DNA of 64,000 nucleotides from Desulfolinea sp964487745 (lineage in GTDB: Bacteria; Chloroflexota; Anaerolineae; Anaerolineales; Villigracilaceae): NCBI GenBank assembly GCA_964487745.1, contig CAZASG010000015.1, positions 1 to 64,000 of the forward strand, given 5' to 3'. Within the stretch, counting starts at the first letter, position 1, and each line of letters starts with the position of its first letter. Below the pieces are notes generated by a model, which worked only from the letters and a program-made list of their open reading frames with translations, was not told the DNA's origin and did not search any database. A program made the translations under genes and the position numbers. Of the stretch, positions 17,305-25,455 are shown piece after piece.

Positions 17305-20067
17305 TTATCTCTCAATCGCCCTACGATACCACATCCATCCGAAGATCCAGCCAATGATCTCGGCAAGCAGGATCAGAACGATCACTCCTGAGAGACCATC
17401 TCCCGTTACAAAAGTGGAACCGGGCAGATCAAGAGCCAAGTAATTGTAAGCTGCCAGTCCGCCCAAAAGCGTAGATAAAGCCCAGCGCAAACCCCAACGC
17501 GGTGATTCGATCTGTACTCCGGCAAAATATGCCAAACCAGCGCCAAGTCCCCAAAGAAGAATAGCGATGAACCATGCCCCAAAGCGGAGTTTGCCATTAT
17601 CCACATAAGGCGATGGCACAATATCCGGTGTCGGTGTAAGTTCAGGTGTTGGCGTTGCCTCTTCCGTCAAGGCCGGGGGGATGATGGTCACTGCTGAGGC
17701 GATTCCTTCATCAGAGATATCGAGGCGCAGGGTCTCAGAAACTGTAGCCTCGCCGCTGACAGCACGGATATCCAACAGTCCTGTCTGGTCAAGTTGAAAA
17801 TCCGCGCGGGCGATGCCACTGATTGTTTCAACTTCGATTTCCTGGTGGATGCCATTCCCCGCTCCCGTGGCGAGGGAAAAAGTAACCAGCGTTCCATCGG
17901 GAACAGGATGCCCATTCACATCGAGGATGATACCGGTACGTACACCGAGGGTATCCCCTACCTGGAACATGGGAATGGGTGTTGGAGCAGCTGTGGCGGC
18001 ATCGTTTTCAGGGGTGGGCTGGGGCTCAATGGGCAGAGCCAGGTGCAATGTCAGGAGTTGATCCGGATCTGGTTGGGTAACGGTATCCAGATCGTAGCCT
18101 ATCCCAGCGATACTTACCGGAGCGGCACCGACAGGTGTCAATTCCTTAAAAAGAAGTCGGGCAGCTACATCCAAAAATGGTGGAGCATAACTATACAATC
18201 CGTAATATGCCGTCACCTTGGAAATGTCAGTAGCATCAAGAAGATAGGGCGAGGTAAAAGAAAAGAGAACGATCTTCTTTTCGCGCAAAATAGGTTGATT
18301 TTCGACTAGGAACTGGCGTAGTACAGCTAATTTCTCATCATTGGCCAGCGAAATTATCACCCAATCTGACTGCCGTAAGGAATTTTCCAAGGAGAAATGT
18401 TCTTCTTCAGCAGCAAGGGTAATGAGATCATCAAAGGAATAGGCGCTGAGGTTTTCTTCGCGAACCTCTTCTGCTTCTCCCAAACCATATAGGCGTAAGA
18501 CAGCTTGGGGCAAAGAAGAAGCTTCGAGAGTGATCTGTGCTCCACAAAGTGGACATTGTGATGCAGTCTGTGTATCAGTAATGAATATCAGGTGTTCATC
18601 AACACTCGGAGGTGCAGGTAAAAGGGCGTTCAGATCATTGAGCTCGGGGCTGATCAATGTGGCAGCGTTTTGGGCAACATCAAAGGCTACCTGCTGATTT
18701 CGCCCAATTTCTTCCAGTGCTGTTTCAGAAGGCAAGGTACTATAAAGATTGAATGTAGGATAAAGGCGCAGTTTTTGGGTCAGAATACGTACAAGGGCTT
18801 CATCAACACGAGCAGCAAAAGCAGGGTCTTCACGATATTTTTGCGCGAAGAAATCCAGCGTTCTTGTGATCGTTGCGTAATAATCAAGAGTGTCAGATGA
18901 GACGATATTTCCCATGTAGATCAGATCATTACCAGCAAGGAAAGCATCACGTGCGATGAGATGAGCATAAAAAACTTCGCTACCAGGGGCATAGAAATCA
19001 CGGATCGCACGACTACCAAGCTCGTCGCTGATCGTTAACCCACCAGCAGCACGCCATTCGGCAAAGGGTGAAAGAGTAAATAATTGTGTCAATGATTTCT
19101 CGTCAAGGCTGATGGGGCGCGTGGCAGGGCGGATATTACCCTGAAAGCCCTCGTAACGGATATGCGCAATTAACAAGGCGTCCGCGTTCTCAAGCGCCGG
19201 CATCGGTGCTGAGGTCACTGACGAAAAAGGTGCCAGATCGATCTCTTTGAGTTCTTCAAAAGTTTTACGAACGGTAGCGATCTCTTCACTTGGAGAACGG
19301 TCTGCGCCACCACGACCGGGGAAATCTTTTGCCACAACAAGCATCTTTCCGTCACTGCCTGTATGCAAACCGCTGATAAAAGCCTGCCCCATTTCACCCA
19401 CCCAGTACGGATTTCCGCCAAAAGAACGAGTGCCCATATCCCCGCTATTGGCAGGATCGGGGTTTTCCAAAATATCCAGTGCCGGACCAAGATATAGGTT
19501 AATACCGAGCGCAGCCAGCTCGCTGCCTAAAACTCCCCCGGCATCAGCCGCAAGATCAGGCTGCCAGGTTGCCCCGATTGCCATTGGACTGGGCAAAGGC
19601 GAGAGTCCGCTAAGATTATTGTTCTCTTCAATATGCTCACCACCTTGCGCAATTCCAACCCAGAGTGGGATATAGGTAGGCTGGTAAGTTTCACCTGTCG
19701 CAAGATCAAGATGGTCCTGCCCGGAGGCATCCCAGGTTCTTTTCTGTAGATCCGTGACAAGATGGTGCAAATCGTTGATCGTATCCTCGCCAAAATTGTT
19801 ACGATCCGTTCGCAGTACAACCCCACCAACAGGGTATTCTGTAAGCAGAGTAGCTATCTGGCTATCATCGGCAATTGCTGCACCATCAAAACTGATCAAG
19901 AAAAGCTGTCCAACACGTTCGTTGGGCGTCATCCCTTCCAGAAGAGCAAGAACATCTTCTGAAGGCGTTGAATCTTGTGCCTGTACACGCCCGCCAAAAG
20001 CAGGGAATACTAAAGAGAAGCTCAAAATCAGCGCAAAAGCCGCTGAAAAAATCTTTCTATTTTTCAT
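17305..20067 (-). CDS. Surface-anchored GH3-like protein with missing NagZ-type catalytic His
   Basis: This 920-residue protein has an N-terminal signal peptide (MKNRKIFSAAFALIL to about residue 30). The GH3 N-domain (about 40-390) includes GMTPNERVGQLFLIS and the candidate nucleophile Asp in LTISDELG. A GH3 C-terminal-like domain (about 450-690), an Ig-like invasin-type module (about 740-830), a Thr/Pro-rich linker and two or three membrane helices follow. The motif that is KH(F/I)PGHG....D.H in beta-N-acetylhexosaminidases reads KDFPGRGGADRSPSEE, so the general acid/base His is absent. ATG 20067 is chosen because the signal peptide starts there and it overlaps the upstream stop by 11 nt. 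It is probably bound outside the membrane, with altered or no glycosidase activity. Confidence 0.8.
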   Translation of the reverse strand: MKNRKIFSAAFALILSFSLVFPAFGGRVQAQDSTPSEDVLALLEGMTPNERVGQLFLISFDGAAIADDSQIATLLTEYPVGGVVLRTDRNNFGEDTINDLHHLVTDLQKRTWDASGQDHLDLATGETYQPTYIPLWVGIAQGGEHIEENNNLSGLSPLPSPMAIGATWQPDLAADAGGVLGSELAALGINLYLGPALDILENPDPANSGDMGTRSFGGNPYWVGEMGQAFISGLHTGSDGKMLVVAKDFPGRGGADRSPSEEIATVRKTFEELKEIDLAPFSSVTSAPMPALENADALLIAHIRYEGFQGNIRPATRPISLDEKSLTQLFTLSPFAEWRAAGGLTISDELGSRAIRDFYAPGSEVFYAHLIARDAFLAGNDLIYMGNIVSSDTLDYYATITRTLDFFAQKYREDPAFAARVDEALVRILTQKLRLYPTFNLYSTLPSETALEEIGRNQQVAFDVAQNAATLISPELNDLNALLPAPPSVDEHLIFITDTQTASQCPLCGAQITLEASSLPQAVLRLYGLGEAEEVREENLSAYSFDDLITLAAEEEHFSLENSLRQSDWVIISLANDEKLAVLRQFLVENQPILREKKIVLFSFTSPYLLDATDISKVTAYYGLYSYAPPFLDVAARLLFKELTPVGAAPVSIAGIGYDLDTVTQPDPDQLLTLHLALPIEPQPTPENDAATAAPTPIPMFQVGDTLGVRTGIILDVNGHPVPDGTLVTFSLATGAGNGIHQEIEVETISGIARADFQLDQTGLLDIRAVSGEATVSETLRLDISDEGIASAVTIIPPALTEEATPTPELTPTPDIVPSPYVDNGKLRFGAWFIAILLWGLGAGLAYFAGVQIESPRWGLRWALSTLLGGLAAYNYLALDLPGSTFVTGDGLSGVIVLILLAEIIGWIFGWMWYRRAIER

Positions 20068-21022
20068 AACGCGCAAGAACTTTAGTATGGATTTCGGGCT
20101 GGATATTCCCCCCGGAAACAACAACGACCGCAGGTCGTTCAATCACTTTTTCATGCAAGATCGCTGCCAGCCCTACAGCGCCTGAGCCTTCAACTTTTTC
20201 GCCATATTCTGTCCAGGCAAAAGCGATGGCTTCGGCAACTTCATCTTCAGAGATCAGCAAAATCTCATCTACATATTTACGGATGAGCGGGACTGTGATC
20301 GAACCATCTTCGACAGCACCAGCTAGTCCATCGGCAAGGGTGGGAAGATCTTCCACATCATCCTGAGTATTTCGATAAAATAGTCCGTGCATAAAGGCTT
20401 GGGTAGCGACCTGCACACCGATCACGTGCTTGGGTTTGGCTTGCCTGTGCCCTTTAGGGTGCTCCCGCAATATGGCACTGATACCTGCTAACAAACCGCC
20501 ACCGCTAACCGGCACGATCCACGTCGCTTCAGCGGTCTCAGATGCTTCCAGCAAGATTTCAGTAGCTATCGTCCCCTGCCCGGCGACGACGTGCCCATCG
20601 TTATACGGGGAAACCCAGGTGGCATCGTTGCGTTTGGCGTAAAAAAGCCCGGCTTCTTCAGCCTTGTGATACCCACCCGCGACGACTTCCACCTCTGCGC
20701 CAAAGGCACGGATGGCATCCACTTTGACAGCAGGGGCTTCTTCGGGGACAAAAACGCGCACGGGGGTGCCAAGCATTTGTCCGGCCAGTGCCACACCCTG
20801 ACCATGATTGCCAGCCGAGGCGGTCACGATGCCCATTTCACGTTCCCAATCTTCGAGAGTGAGTACTTTGTTAATAGCACCACGCACCTTGAATGATCCG
20901 GTTTTCTGACGATTTTCCCACTTAATATATAAACCGCGCTCCGCGTCGTAGGTGAGCGGTGTGCGGTGAACTTTCCCATCAAGGCGCTCTTCGGCGGCGC
21001 GCAGCCATTCGGAGGGGATCAT
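20057..21022 (-). CDS. Threonine/serine dehydratase, PLP-dependent
   Basis: This 321-residue fold-type II PLP enzyme deaminates Thr or Ser to the 2-oxo acid. The Schiff-base Lys lies in KTGSFKVRGA near residue 44. SAGNHGQGVA binds substrate and VPVSGGGLLAG binds the cofactor phosphate. There is no C-terminal ACT regulatory domain, so it resembles the catabolic TdcB / serine racemase length class more than biosynthetic IlvA. AGGAG precedes the ATG, which overlaps the glycerophosphodiesterase stop by 4 nt. Confidence 0.92.
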   Translation of the reverse strand: MIPSEWLRAAEERLDGKVHRTPLTYDAERGLYIKWENRQKTGSFKVRGAINKVLTLEDWEREMGIVTASAGNHGQGVALAGQMLGTPVRVFVPEEAPAVKVDAIRAFGAEVEVVAGGYHKAEEAGLFYAKRNDATWVSPYNDGHVVAGQGTIATEILLEASETAEATWIVPVSGGGLLAGISAILREHPKGHRQAKPKHVIGVQVATQAFMHGLFYRNTQDDVEDLPTLADGLAGAVEDGSITVPLIRKYVDEILLISEDEVAEAIAFAWTEYGEKVEGSGAVGLAAILHEKVIERPAVVVVSGGNIQPEIHTKVLARYEK

Positions 21023-21750
21023 ACTTCACTCCTGAGTATCTCTTTTGCCAATTTGGGATCGTCGGTAAAGATACCATCCGCCCCCCATGCGGCAAGATAA
21101 CGCATCTCATCAGTAGTATTCACCGTCCAAACATGGACACGCTGTCCGCGCTGATGGGCACGCGCGATCATTTTCTCAGTCACGTTTTTCATATTGGGGT
21201 GAATGGCTTGATAATCTTTTGAACGAAATCCAAAAGAGCGCGCCCAAATTCCTAATGCTCCCGATAAAGCCAGCAACCCACGTGGGGTATCGGGTAAGAG
21301 CTGGGCAGCGCGGGTAAGATTTTTGGCAAAGAAAGATGAAAAAAGGATACGCTCCTGTAGGGCATGTTTTTCGATTACTTCGACAACCTTGTCAACGAGG
21401 GCATCGTTGGGGGCACCATAATTGGTCAATTCAACGTTGATGTAGAGGTCTTTTCCAACGGAAGCAAATACTTCGTCAAGGGTGGGGATACGCTGCCCCT
21501 CACCGGCGTCCAGTTCTTGCAGGGAAGCAAGTGAAAGGTTTGCGACCGATCCGCTACCGTTTGTCGTCCGATCCACTGTGGAATCGTGGATCACAACGGG
21601 GATCTCATCCGCACTGAGTTTGACATCCAACTCAATCGCATCTGCGCCCTGTTCGCGCGCCAATTCAAAAGCGGCCAGAGTGTTTTCAGGGGCATATGCC
21701 GAGGCTCCACGATGAGCAAAGATCGTCGGCAATGGATTTTTTTTGAGCAT
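21019..21750 (-). CDS. Glycerophosphodiester phosphodiesterase
   Basis: This 243-residue cytoplasmic GDPD-family enzyme releases glycerol-3-phosphate from deacylated phospholipids. Catalytic residues are visible in AHRGASAYAPENT (His, Arg, Glu), IELDVKLSADEIPVVIHD (Glu, Asp, His) and the late VHVWTVN. The length is typical of the UgpQ-like group. It starts 2 nt after the AAA ATPase stop and overlaps the dehydratase gene, so it is part of a tight four-gene run. Confidence 0.93.
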   Translation of the reverse strand: MLKKNPLPTIFAHRGASAYAPENTLAAFELAREQGADAIELDVKLSADEIPVVIHDSTVDRTTNGSGSVANLSLASLQELDAGEGQRIPTLDEVFASVGKDLYINVELTNYGAPNDALVDKVVEVIEKHALQERILFSSFFAKNLTRAAQLLPDTPRGLLALSGALGIWARSFGFRSKDYQAIHPNMKNVTEKMIARAHQRGQRVHVWTVNTTDEMRYLAAWGADGIFTDDPKLAKEILRSEV

Positions 21751-21752
21751 GG

Positions 21753-23087
21753 TTAGATTTCGACGAAATAGGCTTCTGCCGCGCGGTCGATCATTTCACG
21801 GCTCATGGTCGGCTCGACAGAAAGGTATTGTGAGATGTCGAGAATTTGATCGCAAAGATCGCGGGGATGAGAAGCGCGCAGCTTGCGATTGCGCTTGATA
21901 TACCATTCCTGCAGGAGGTAGGCGAGACCTTGATCGTTGTACTCAACACCTTTAGACTGGGCTACACGGCGGAAAATCTCACGATAACCTTCAAAGGAGG
22001 GATCGCCAATTTCGATCTTGTGACGCAGGCGGCGTAAGAAGGCTTCGTCGACGAGATCTTTGGGCGGGAGGTTCGTAGAGAAAACCACCAAAACATCAAA
22101 GGGAACTTCGATCTTGCGCCCGGTGTGGAGGGTGAGAAAATCGACGCGGTTTTCAAGCGGAACGATCCAGCGGTTAAGCAGATCGCGCGGGCGGACTTGC
22201 TGGCGACCAAAGTCGTCGATGAGCAGAATGCCGCCATTGGCCTTGACCTGGAAGGGTGCTTCGTAGAATTTATGGGTATCATCAAAGACAAGATCAAGAC
22301 CTTCAAGTGTCAGCTCACCACCAACCACAATAAAGGGGCGGCGGATCTTGACCCAACGTGGGTCGCGGCGAATGCCTGTGCGCAGCGAACCTGTTCCACG
22401 CGAGGTGGCGCCATCTTCTTTAACAAGCTGATGATTGACGGAATCGTACATCTTGACGACCTGCCCATCCACATAGAGGGCATAGGGGATGTACATATTT
22501 TGGCTCATTACTAAACTGCCGAAGGAACGCGCGATACTGGTTTTACCATTACCAGGAGGACCATACAGGAAGATGGACGAGCCTGAATTTAGGGCTGGTC
22601 CCAATCTTTGGAAGGTTGATTCGGAAATAACAAGTTCCGACATCAGCTTTCTCATGGAGCGTGTTGTGACGACCACGCGACCCTGCGATTGACGTCGAAC
22701 AGCATCGTTGTACACGTCAATGGGAACCGGCGCCGCTCCCGCGTATTGACTACGCTCAAGCGCTTCGCGGGCACGCTCAATACCTTTTCCTGTCATCGCA
22801 TATAGATAAGAGCTTTCACCCAACCCCATTTGTTGGGTGGATTTGATCTCAACCAACTTCTCTTTTTTCAATGACTCGAGGATCTTGTCTGTTACCCCTG
22901 CAAAAGGCAAAGCAAGCGCTTCTGCTACCTGGAAACCCGAAAGATACCCTTGAAAATAAAGAACTTTGAGGGTTAGATCCTGCAGCCAAAGCGCCGAAAG
23001 CCCCGTATCTTCGAGTTGTGTGATCGTGGGAGGCAGAAAGCCCGTCCCACCGCGAGGGGAAGTTTGTGGTCTGTTAAGATTTGCCAT
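21753..23087 (-). CDS. AAA family ATPase with N-terminal winged-helix-like region
   Basis: This 444-residue protein has an N-terminal helical region (about 20-115, LTLKVLYFQGYLSGFQVAEAL, LESLKKEKLVEI) that looks like a winged-helix domain. The AAA core has Walker A LYGPPGNGKTSIARS near 175, Walker B GGILLIDDFGRQQ near 285, sensor 1 VVFSTNLPP and an arginine finger region FLRRLRHKIEI. The C-terminal part is helical. Homologous ATPases of this kind are common in Chloroflexota and Actinobacteria and have no agreed function. It leads the run into GDPD, dehydratase and the GH3-like gene. AAAGG lies upstream of the ATG. Confidence 0.85.
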   Translation of the reverse strand: MANLNRPQTSPRGGTGFLPPTITQLEDTGLSALWLQDLTLKVLYFQGYLSGFQVAEALALPFAGVTDKILESLKKEKLVEIKSTQQMGLGESSYLYAMTGKGIERAREALERSQYAGAAPVPIDVYNDAVRRQSQGRVVVTTRSMRKLMSELVISESTFQRLGPALNSGSSIFLYGPPGNGKTSIARSFGSLVMSQNMYIPYALYVDGQVVKMYDSVNHQLVKEDGATSRGTGSLRTGIRRDPRWVKIRRPFIVVGGELTLEGLDLVFDDTHKFYEAPFQVKANGGILLIDDFGRQQVRPRDLLNRWIVPLENRVDFLTLHTGRKIEVPFDVLVVFSTNLPPKDLVDEAFLRRLRHKIEIGDPSFEGYREIFRRVAQSKGVEYNDQGLAYLLQEWYIKRNRKLRASHPRDLCDQILDISQYLSVEPTMSREMIDRAAEAYFVEI

Positions 23088-23203
23088 GATTGAGACCTTT
23101 CAAGAAAAAAAATGGAAGATGCATAAAAAATGCTATTTGGAGTACAGAATTATAGCATGGCGCGTAAAGGTTTAATCTTGCGTATTCAGATTAAATGCGC
23201 AAA

Positions 23204-23241
23204 AGCGGGAGCCTCTTGAATAAGAGGCTCCCGCTTTTTTC
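23204..23241 (-). terminator. Terminator after rpsT
   Basis: AGCGGGAGCCTCTT pairs with AAGAGGCTCCCGCT, with an A-run on the left (T-run on the minus strand) and T6 on the right. It sits 26 nt after the rpsT stop. Confidence 0.85.
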
Positions 23242-23267
23242 GGCAAAATGGAGGGGTGAAATCAGGC

Positions 23268-23534
23268 TTATTTTTCGAGCTGGGCGAGACGTTTCATCAA
23301 GCGCCCTTTGCGACGGGCAGCATTCTTTTTATGAATGACGCCTTTCTGGGCAGCTTTATCAAGACGGCTGACAGCCAACATGGTGGCAGCGCGTGCTTCT
23401 TCAACATTCTCAGAGCCTAATGCAGTGCGAGCACTTTTAATCGCCACACGTGCGGAACCGCGATATACGCGATTGCGCAAGCGGCGCTTTTCATTCTGAC
23501 GATTGCGTTTGATTTGAGATCTAATATTAGCCAC
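23268..23534 (-). CDS. rpsT: 30S ribosomal protein S20
   Basis: This 88-residue, Lys/Arg-rich three-helix protein binds 16S rRNA early in small-subunit assembly. The pattern MANIRSQIKRNRQNEKRRLRN, the central ARTALGSENVEEA and the end GVIHKKNAARRKGRL are typical of S20. The start codon is GTG, with GGAGG 7 nt upstream. S20 genes with weak start codons are autoregulated in E. coli; whether that applies here is inference. It is flanked by terminators and so probably monocistronic. Confidence 0.97.
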   Translation of the reverse strand: MANIRSQIKRNRQNEKRRLRNRVYRGSARVAIKSARTALGSENVEEARAATMLAVSRLDKAAQKGVIHKKNAARRKGRLMKRLAQLEK

Positions 23535-23630
23535 GGGTCTTCCTCCGAAATAAACTTTCTGGTACGCAAGGCATGATTTTACCTGAGAGGCTTGATTCTG
23601 TCCAGAGAATCGTTTCAGGAACAGGCATGC

Positions 23631-23663
23631 AAAACGCCTGCTGAAATAAATCAGTAGGCGTTC
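23631..23663 (-). terminator. Terminator after the LysM-CAP gene
   Basis: On the minus strand GAACGCCTACTGA pairs with TCAGCAGGCGTTTT, ending in a short T-run. It lies 20 nt after the stop at 23683. Confidence 0.75.
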
Positions 23664-23682
23664 GTACTAATTTTTCAGTTGC

Positions 23683-24846
23683 CTATTGAGCAGGTGTAGC
23701 GAGGATGACTGTGAAATAGCCACCGAGAGCGCTATCTTGCGAATAAGTGTAGCCGATGCCAATCTGGGTTACGTTCGGGTTGAGCAATGTGGAACCACCC
23801 ATCCAGGCGTTGAAAGCTGCTTCTCCATCGCCGCCGTATTCTGGAGGTTGGGCATGGATCTCTTGCAAAACGAGAGAGGCCGCATACCCTTGTGCAGCAA
23901 CGCGCTCTTCAACGGTCGAGCCATCGGAGCCGATCTCATCGAGGAAGCTATTGCAGACCATGTCTGAAGCATGAACCATGGCTGCGGCGTCCAATTGTGG
24001 ATTTGATTCCAAAGGCGTCAAGCCTTGGGTCACGCGCTCGTTGTTAACCAACTCAAAAATTTGAGCGATGAAATCTTGATCCTCATCATAAGGGCAACTT
24101 GCGCCAGCAGGAGGGTTACCTCCATCTGGTGTAGCAGTCGCGGTAGCGGTTGCATCAGCGGGAGCCGTGGGAGGCAAACGTGTGGGTTCGGGGGTAACGA
24201 GGTTGGCAGGGATGATCAAAACTTGCCCGACGAAGATGGCGTTGGCATCTTCCAGCTCATTGGCATCAATGATCGCTTCTTCCGTGCTTCGGAATTTCGC
24301 TGCGATCGCTGCGATCGAGTCACCCGGTCGAACGGTGTAATTAAGTTCGGTGCCACGTGGCAAATCATCGGGCACGGGCGTTGCGGTTGGTAATTCCATG
24401 CCAGGATTCGGGATCAAGATCTCTTCGCCGACGTAGACAAATCCACGTGCTTCAACAACGGGGTTAAGCGCCATTAAAAGCAGGATACCTTCTTCTCCGA
24501 TCCCAAATTTTTCAGCGATGGAAGCCAATGATTCGCCTTCTTCCACGATGTATGAAAATGGCGCAGAGGGCGTGGGTGTCAATGTCATGGTCGGGGTGGA
24601 TGTCATTGTCGCGGTCGCTGTAGGCGATGAGGTCACCGTTGGGGTGAAAGTCAGTGTTGGTGTTGGGGTTTCTGTCGCGAAGAGAGCGATCTGCGGTTTA
24701 TTCTCTCCTGTAAATACAACGACGAGAATTATTATCCCGGTAATTAGAAGTAAGGCGACGAGTGCCCAGACTATTACGGGGCCGCGTTGTTGGCGTTTTC
24801 TGTAAGCGTTGATCGTATTGCTTGCTGAACCTGAGTTCATAGTCAT
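23683..24846 (-). CDS. Membrane-anchored protein with two LysM domains and a CAP domain
   Basis: In this 387-residue protein, a short cytoplasmic N-terminus with RKRQQR is followed by one membrane helix (about 24-45) and a Thr/Pro-rich linker. Two LysM domains (about 100-150 YIVEEGESLASIAEKFG, about 170-215 YTVRPGDSIAAIAAKF) bind peptidoglycan or related glycans. A CAP/SCP-like domain (about 255-385, ELVNNERVTQGLTPLESNPQLDAAAMVHASDM) ends the protein. ATG 24846 has GGAAAGGAAAA upstream; a longer frame from 24927 lacks support. A second CAP-LysM protein with reversed domain order lies at 35189-36178. Confidence 0.9.
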   Translation of the reverse strand: MTMNSGSASNTINAYRKRQQRGPVIVWALVALLLITGIIILVVVFTGENKPQIALFATETPTPTLTFTPTVTSSPTATATMTSTPTMTLTPTPSAPFSYIVEEGESLASIAEKFGIGEEGILLLMALNPVVEARGFVYVGEEILIPNPGMELPTATPVPDDLPRGTELNYTVRPGDSIAAIAAKFRSTEEAIIDANELEDANAIFVGQVLIIPANLVTPEPTRLPPTAPADATATATATPDGGNPPAGASCPYDEDQDFIAQIFELVNNERVTQGLTPLESNPQLDAAAMVHASDMVCNSFLDEIGSDGSTVEERVAAQGYAASLVLQEIHAQPPEYGGDGEAAFNAWMGGSTLLNPNVTQIGIGYTYSQDSALGGYFTVILATPAQ

Positions 24847-25016
24847 CGTTTTTTCCTTTCCTGCTTTGGAACTGCGGAGAGAGTAATGCACAGGAAATTG
24901 TGATAGGCATCTGGCTTCTTCCCGCATAATGCAGTTGTGTTTTCATTCTACCTGAACTTAGTTCTTTAAGCGAGTTGCGCGTTTTTCGAAATTCTGATCA
25001 TTTTTTAATCTATCCC

Positions 25017-25046
25017 TTGACGTTTTTTAAAGACCTGTGATATAAC
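25017..25046 (+). promoter_or_regulatory. Promoter of the T-box leader and trpS
   Basis: TTGACG (25017-25022), 18-nt spacer, then TGATATAAC, an extended -10 with TATAAC at 25041-25046. Predicted initiation is near 25053. Confidence 0.75.
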
Positions 25047-25052
25047 ACGGCC

Positions 25053-25430
25053 AACATCAAAACAAAAGAAAAATATTGAAGAGAAGTAGTAAACATTAAA
25101 ACGGTGTTATAGAGAGCGGGAGTTTGGTGGAAATCTCGCACATACGCTAATGTTGAATGGGTCTCGGAATTGCAAGATGAACGTTGTTCTACGAACAATT
25201 AGTAGTTGCGCCGGAGCAGCCACCGTTATCAGGGCAATGTAGTTGACGCAGTTCGAATCTGCAAGACTATAAAAAGTGAAGCTGGCTTTAGGGCTTATCG
25301 AATTCTCCCGTTGCATCACAACGGGATTTTTTTGTTAAGGCATGGGGGATGATCGAAAAGACAGCTTAAGCAGGGTGGCACCGCGGAAGCCTTCTCTCGT
25401 CCCTGAGATGAGAGGAGGCTTTTAATTTTT
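25053..25430 (+). promoter_or_regulatory. T-box riboswitch, tryptophan-specific
   Basis: The T-box sequence AGGGTGGCACCGCGG is perfect at 25372-25386. Stem I shows GAAGAGAAGTAGTA (S-turn side), AGAGAGCGGGAG (AG bulge), the TTGGTGGAA distal loop, and GAATGG with specifier TGG (Trp) at 25158-25160. The terminator is AAGCCTTCTCTC paired with GAGAGGAGGCTT (25387-25420), followed by TTTTAATTTTT. Uncharged tRNA-Trp should stabilise the antiterminator and allow trpS transcription. A separate hairpin with a U7 tract lies within the leader at 25307-25333. Confidence 0.93.
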
Positions 25431-25455
25431 CAAGGAATGGTTTGGAAAGGAGACC

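Noticed and set aside
20068..20142. Longer N-terminus of the GH3-like protein from 20142
   Set aside because: The signal peptide begins at the internal Met (20067), and the extra 25 residues overlap the conserved end of the threonine dehydratase gene.
25200..25270. tRNA-like T-arm (GCAG-TTCGAAT-CTGC) in the T-box leader
   Set aside because: The possible acceptor arm TAGTAGT/AAGACTA pairs at only 5 of 7 positions, and no proper D-arm or anticodon arm forms. The segment is better explained as part of the T-box leader structure.
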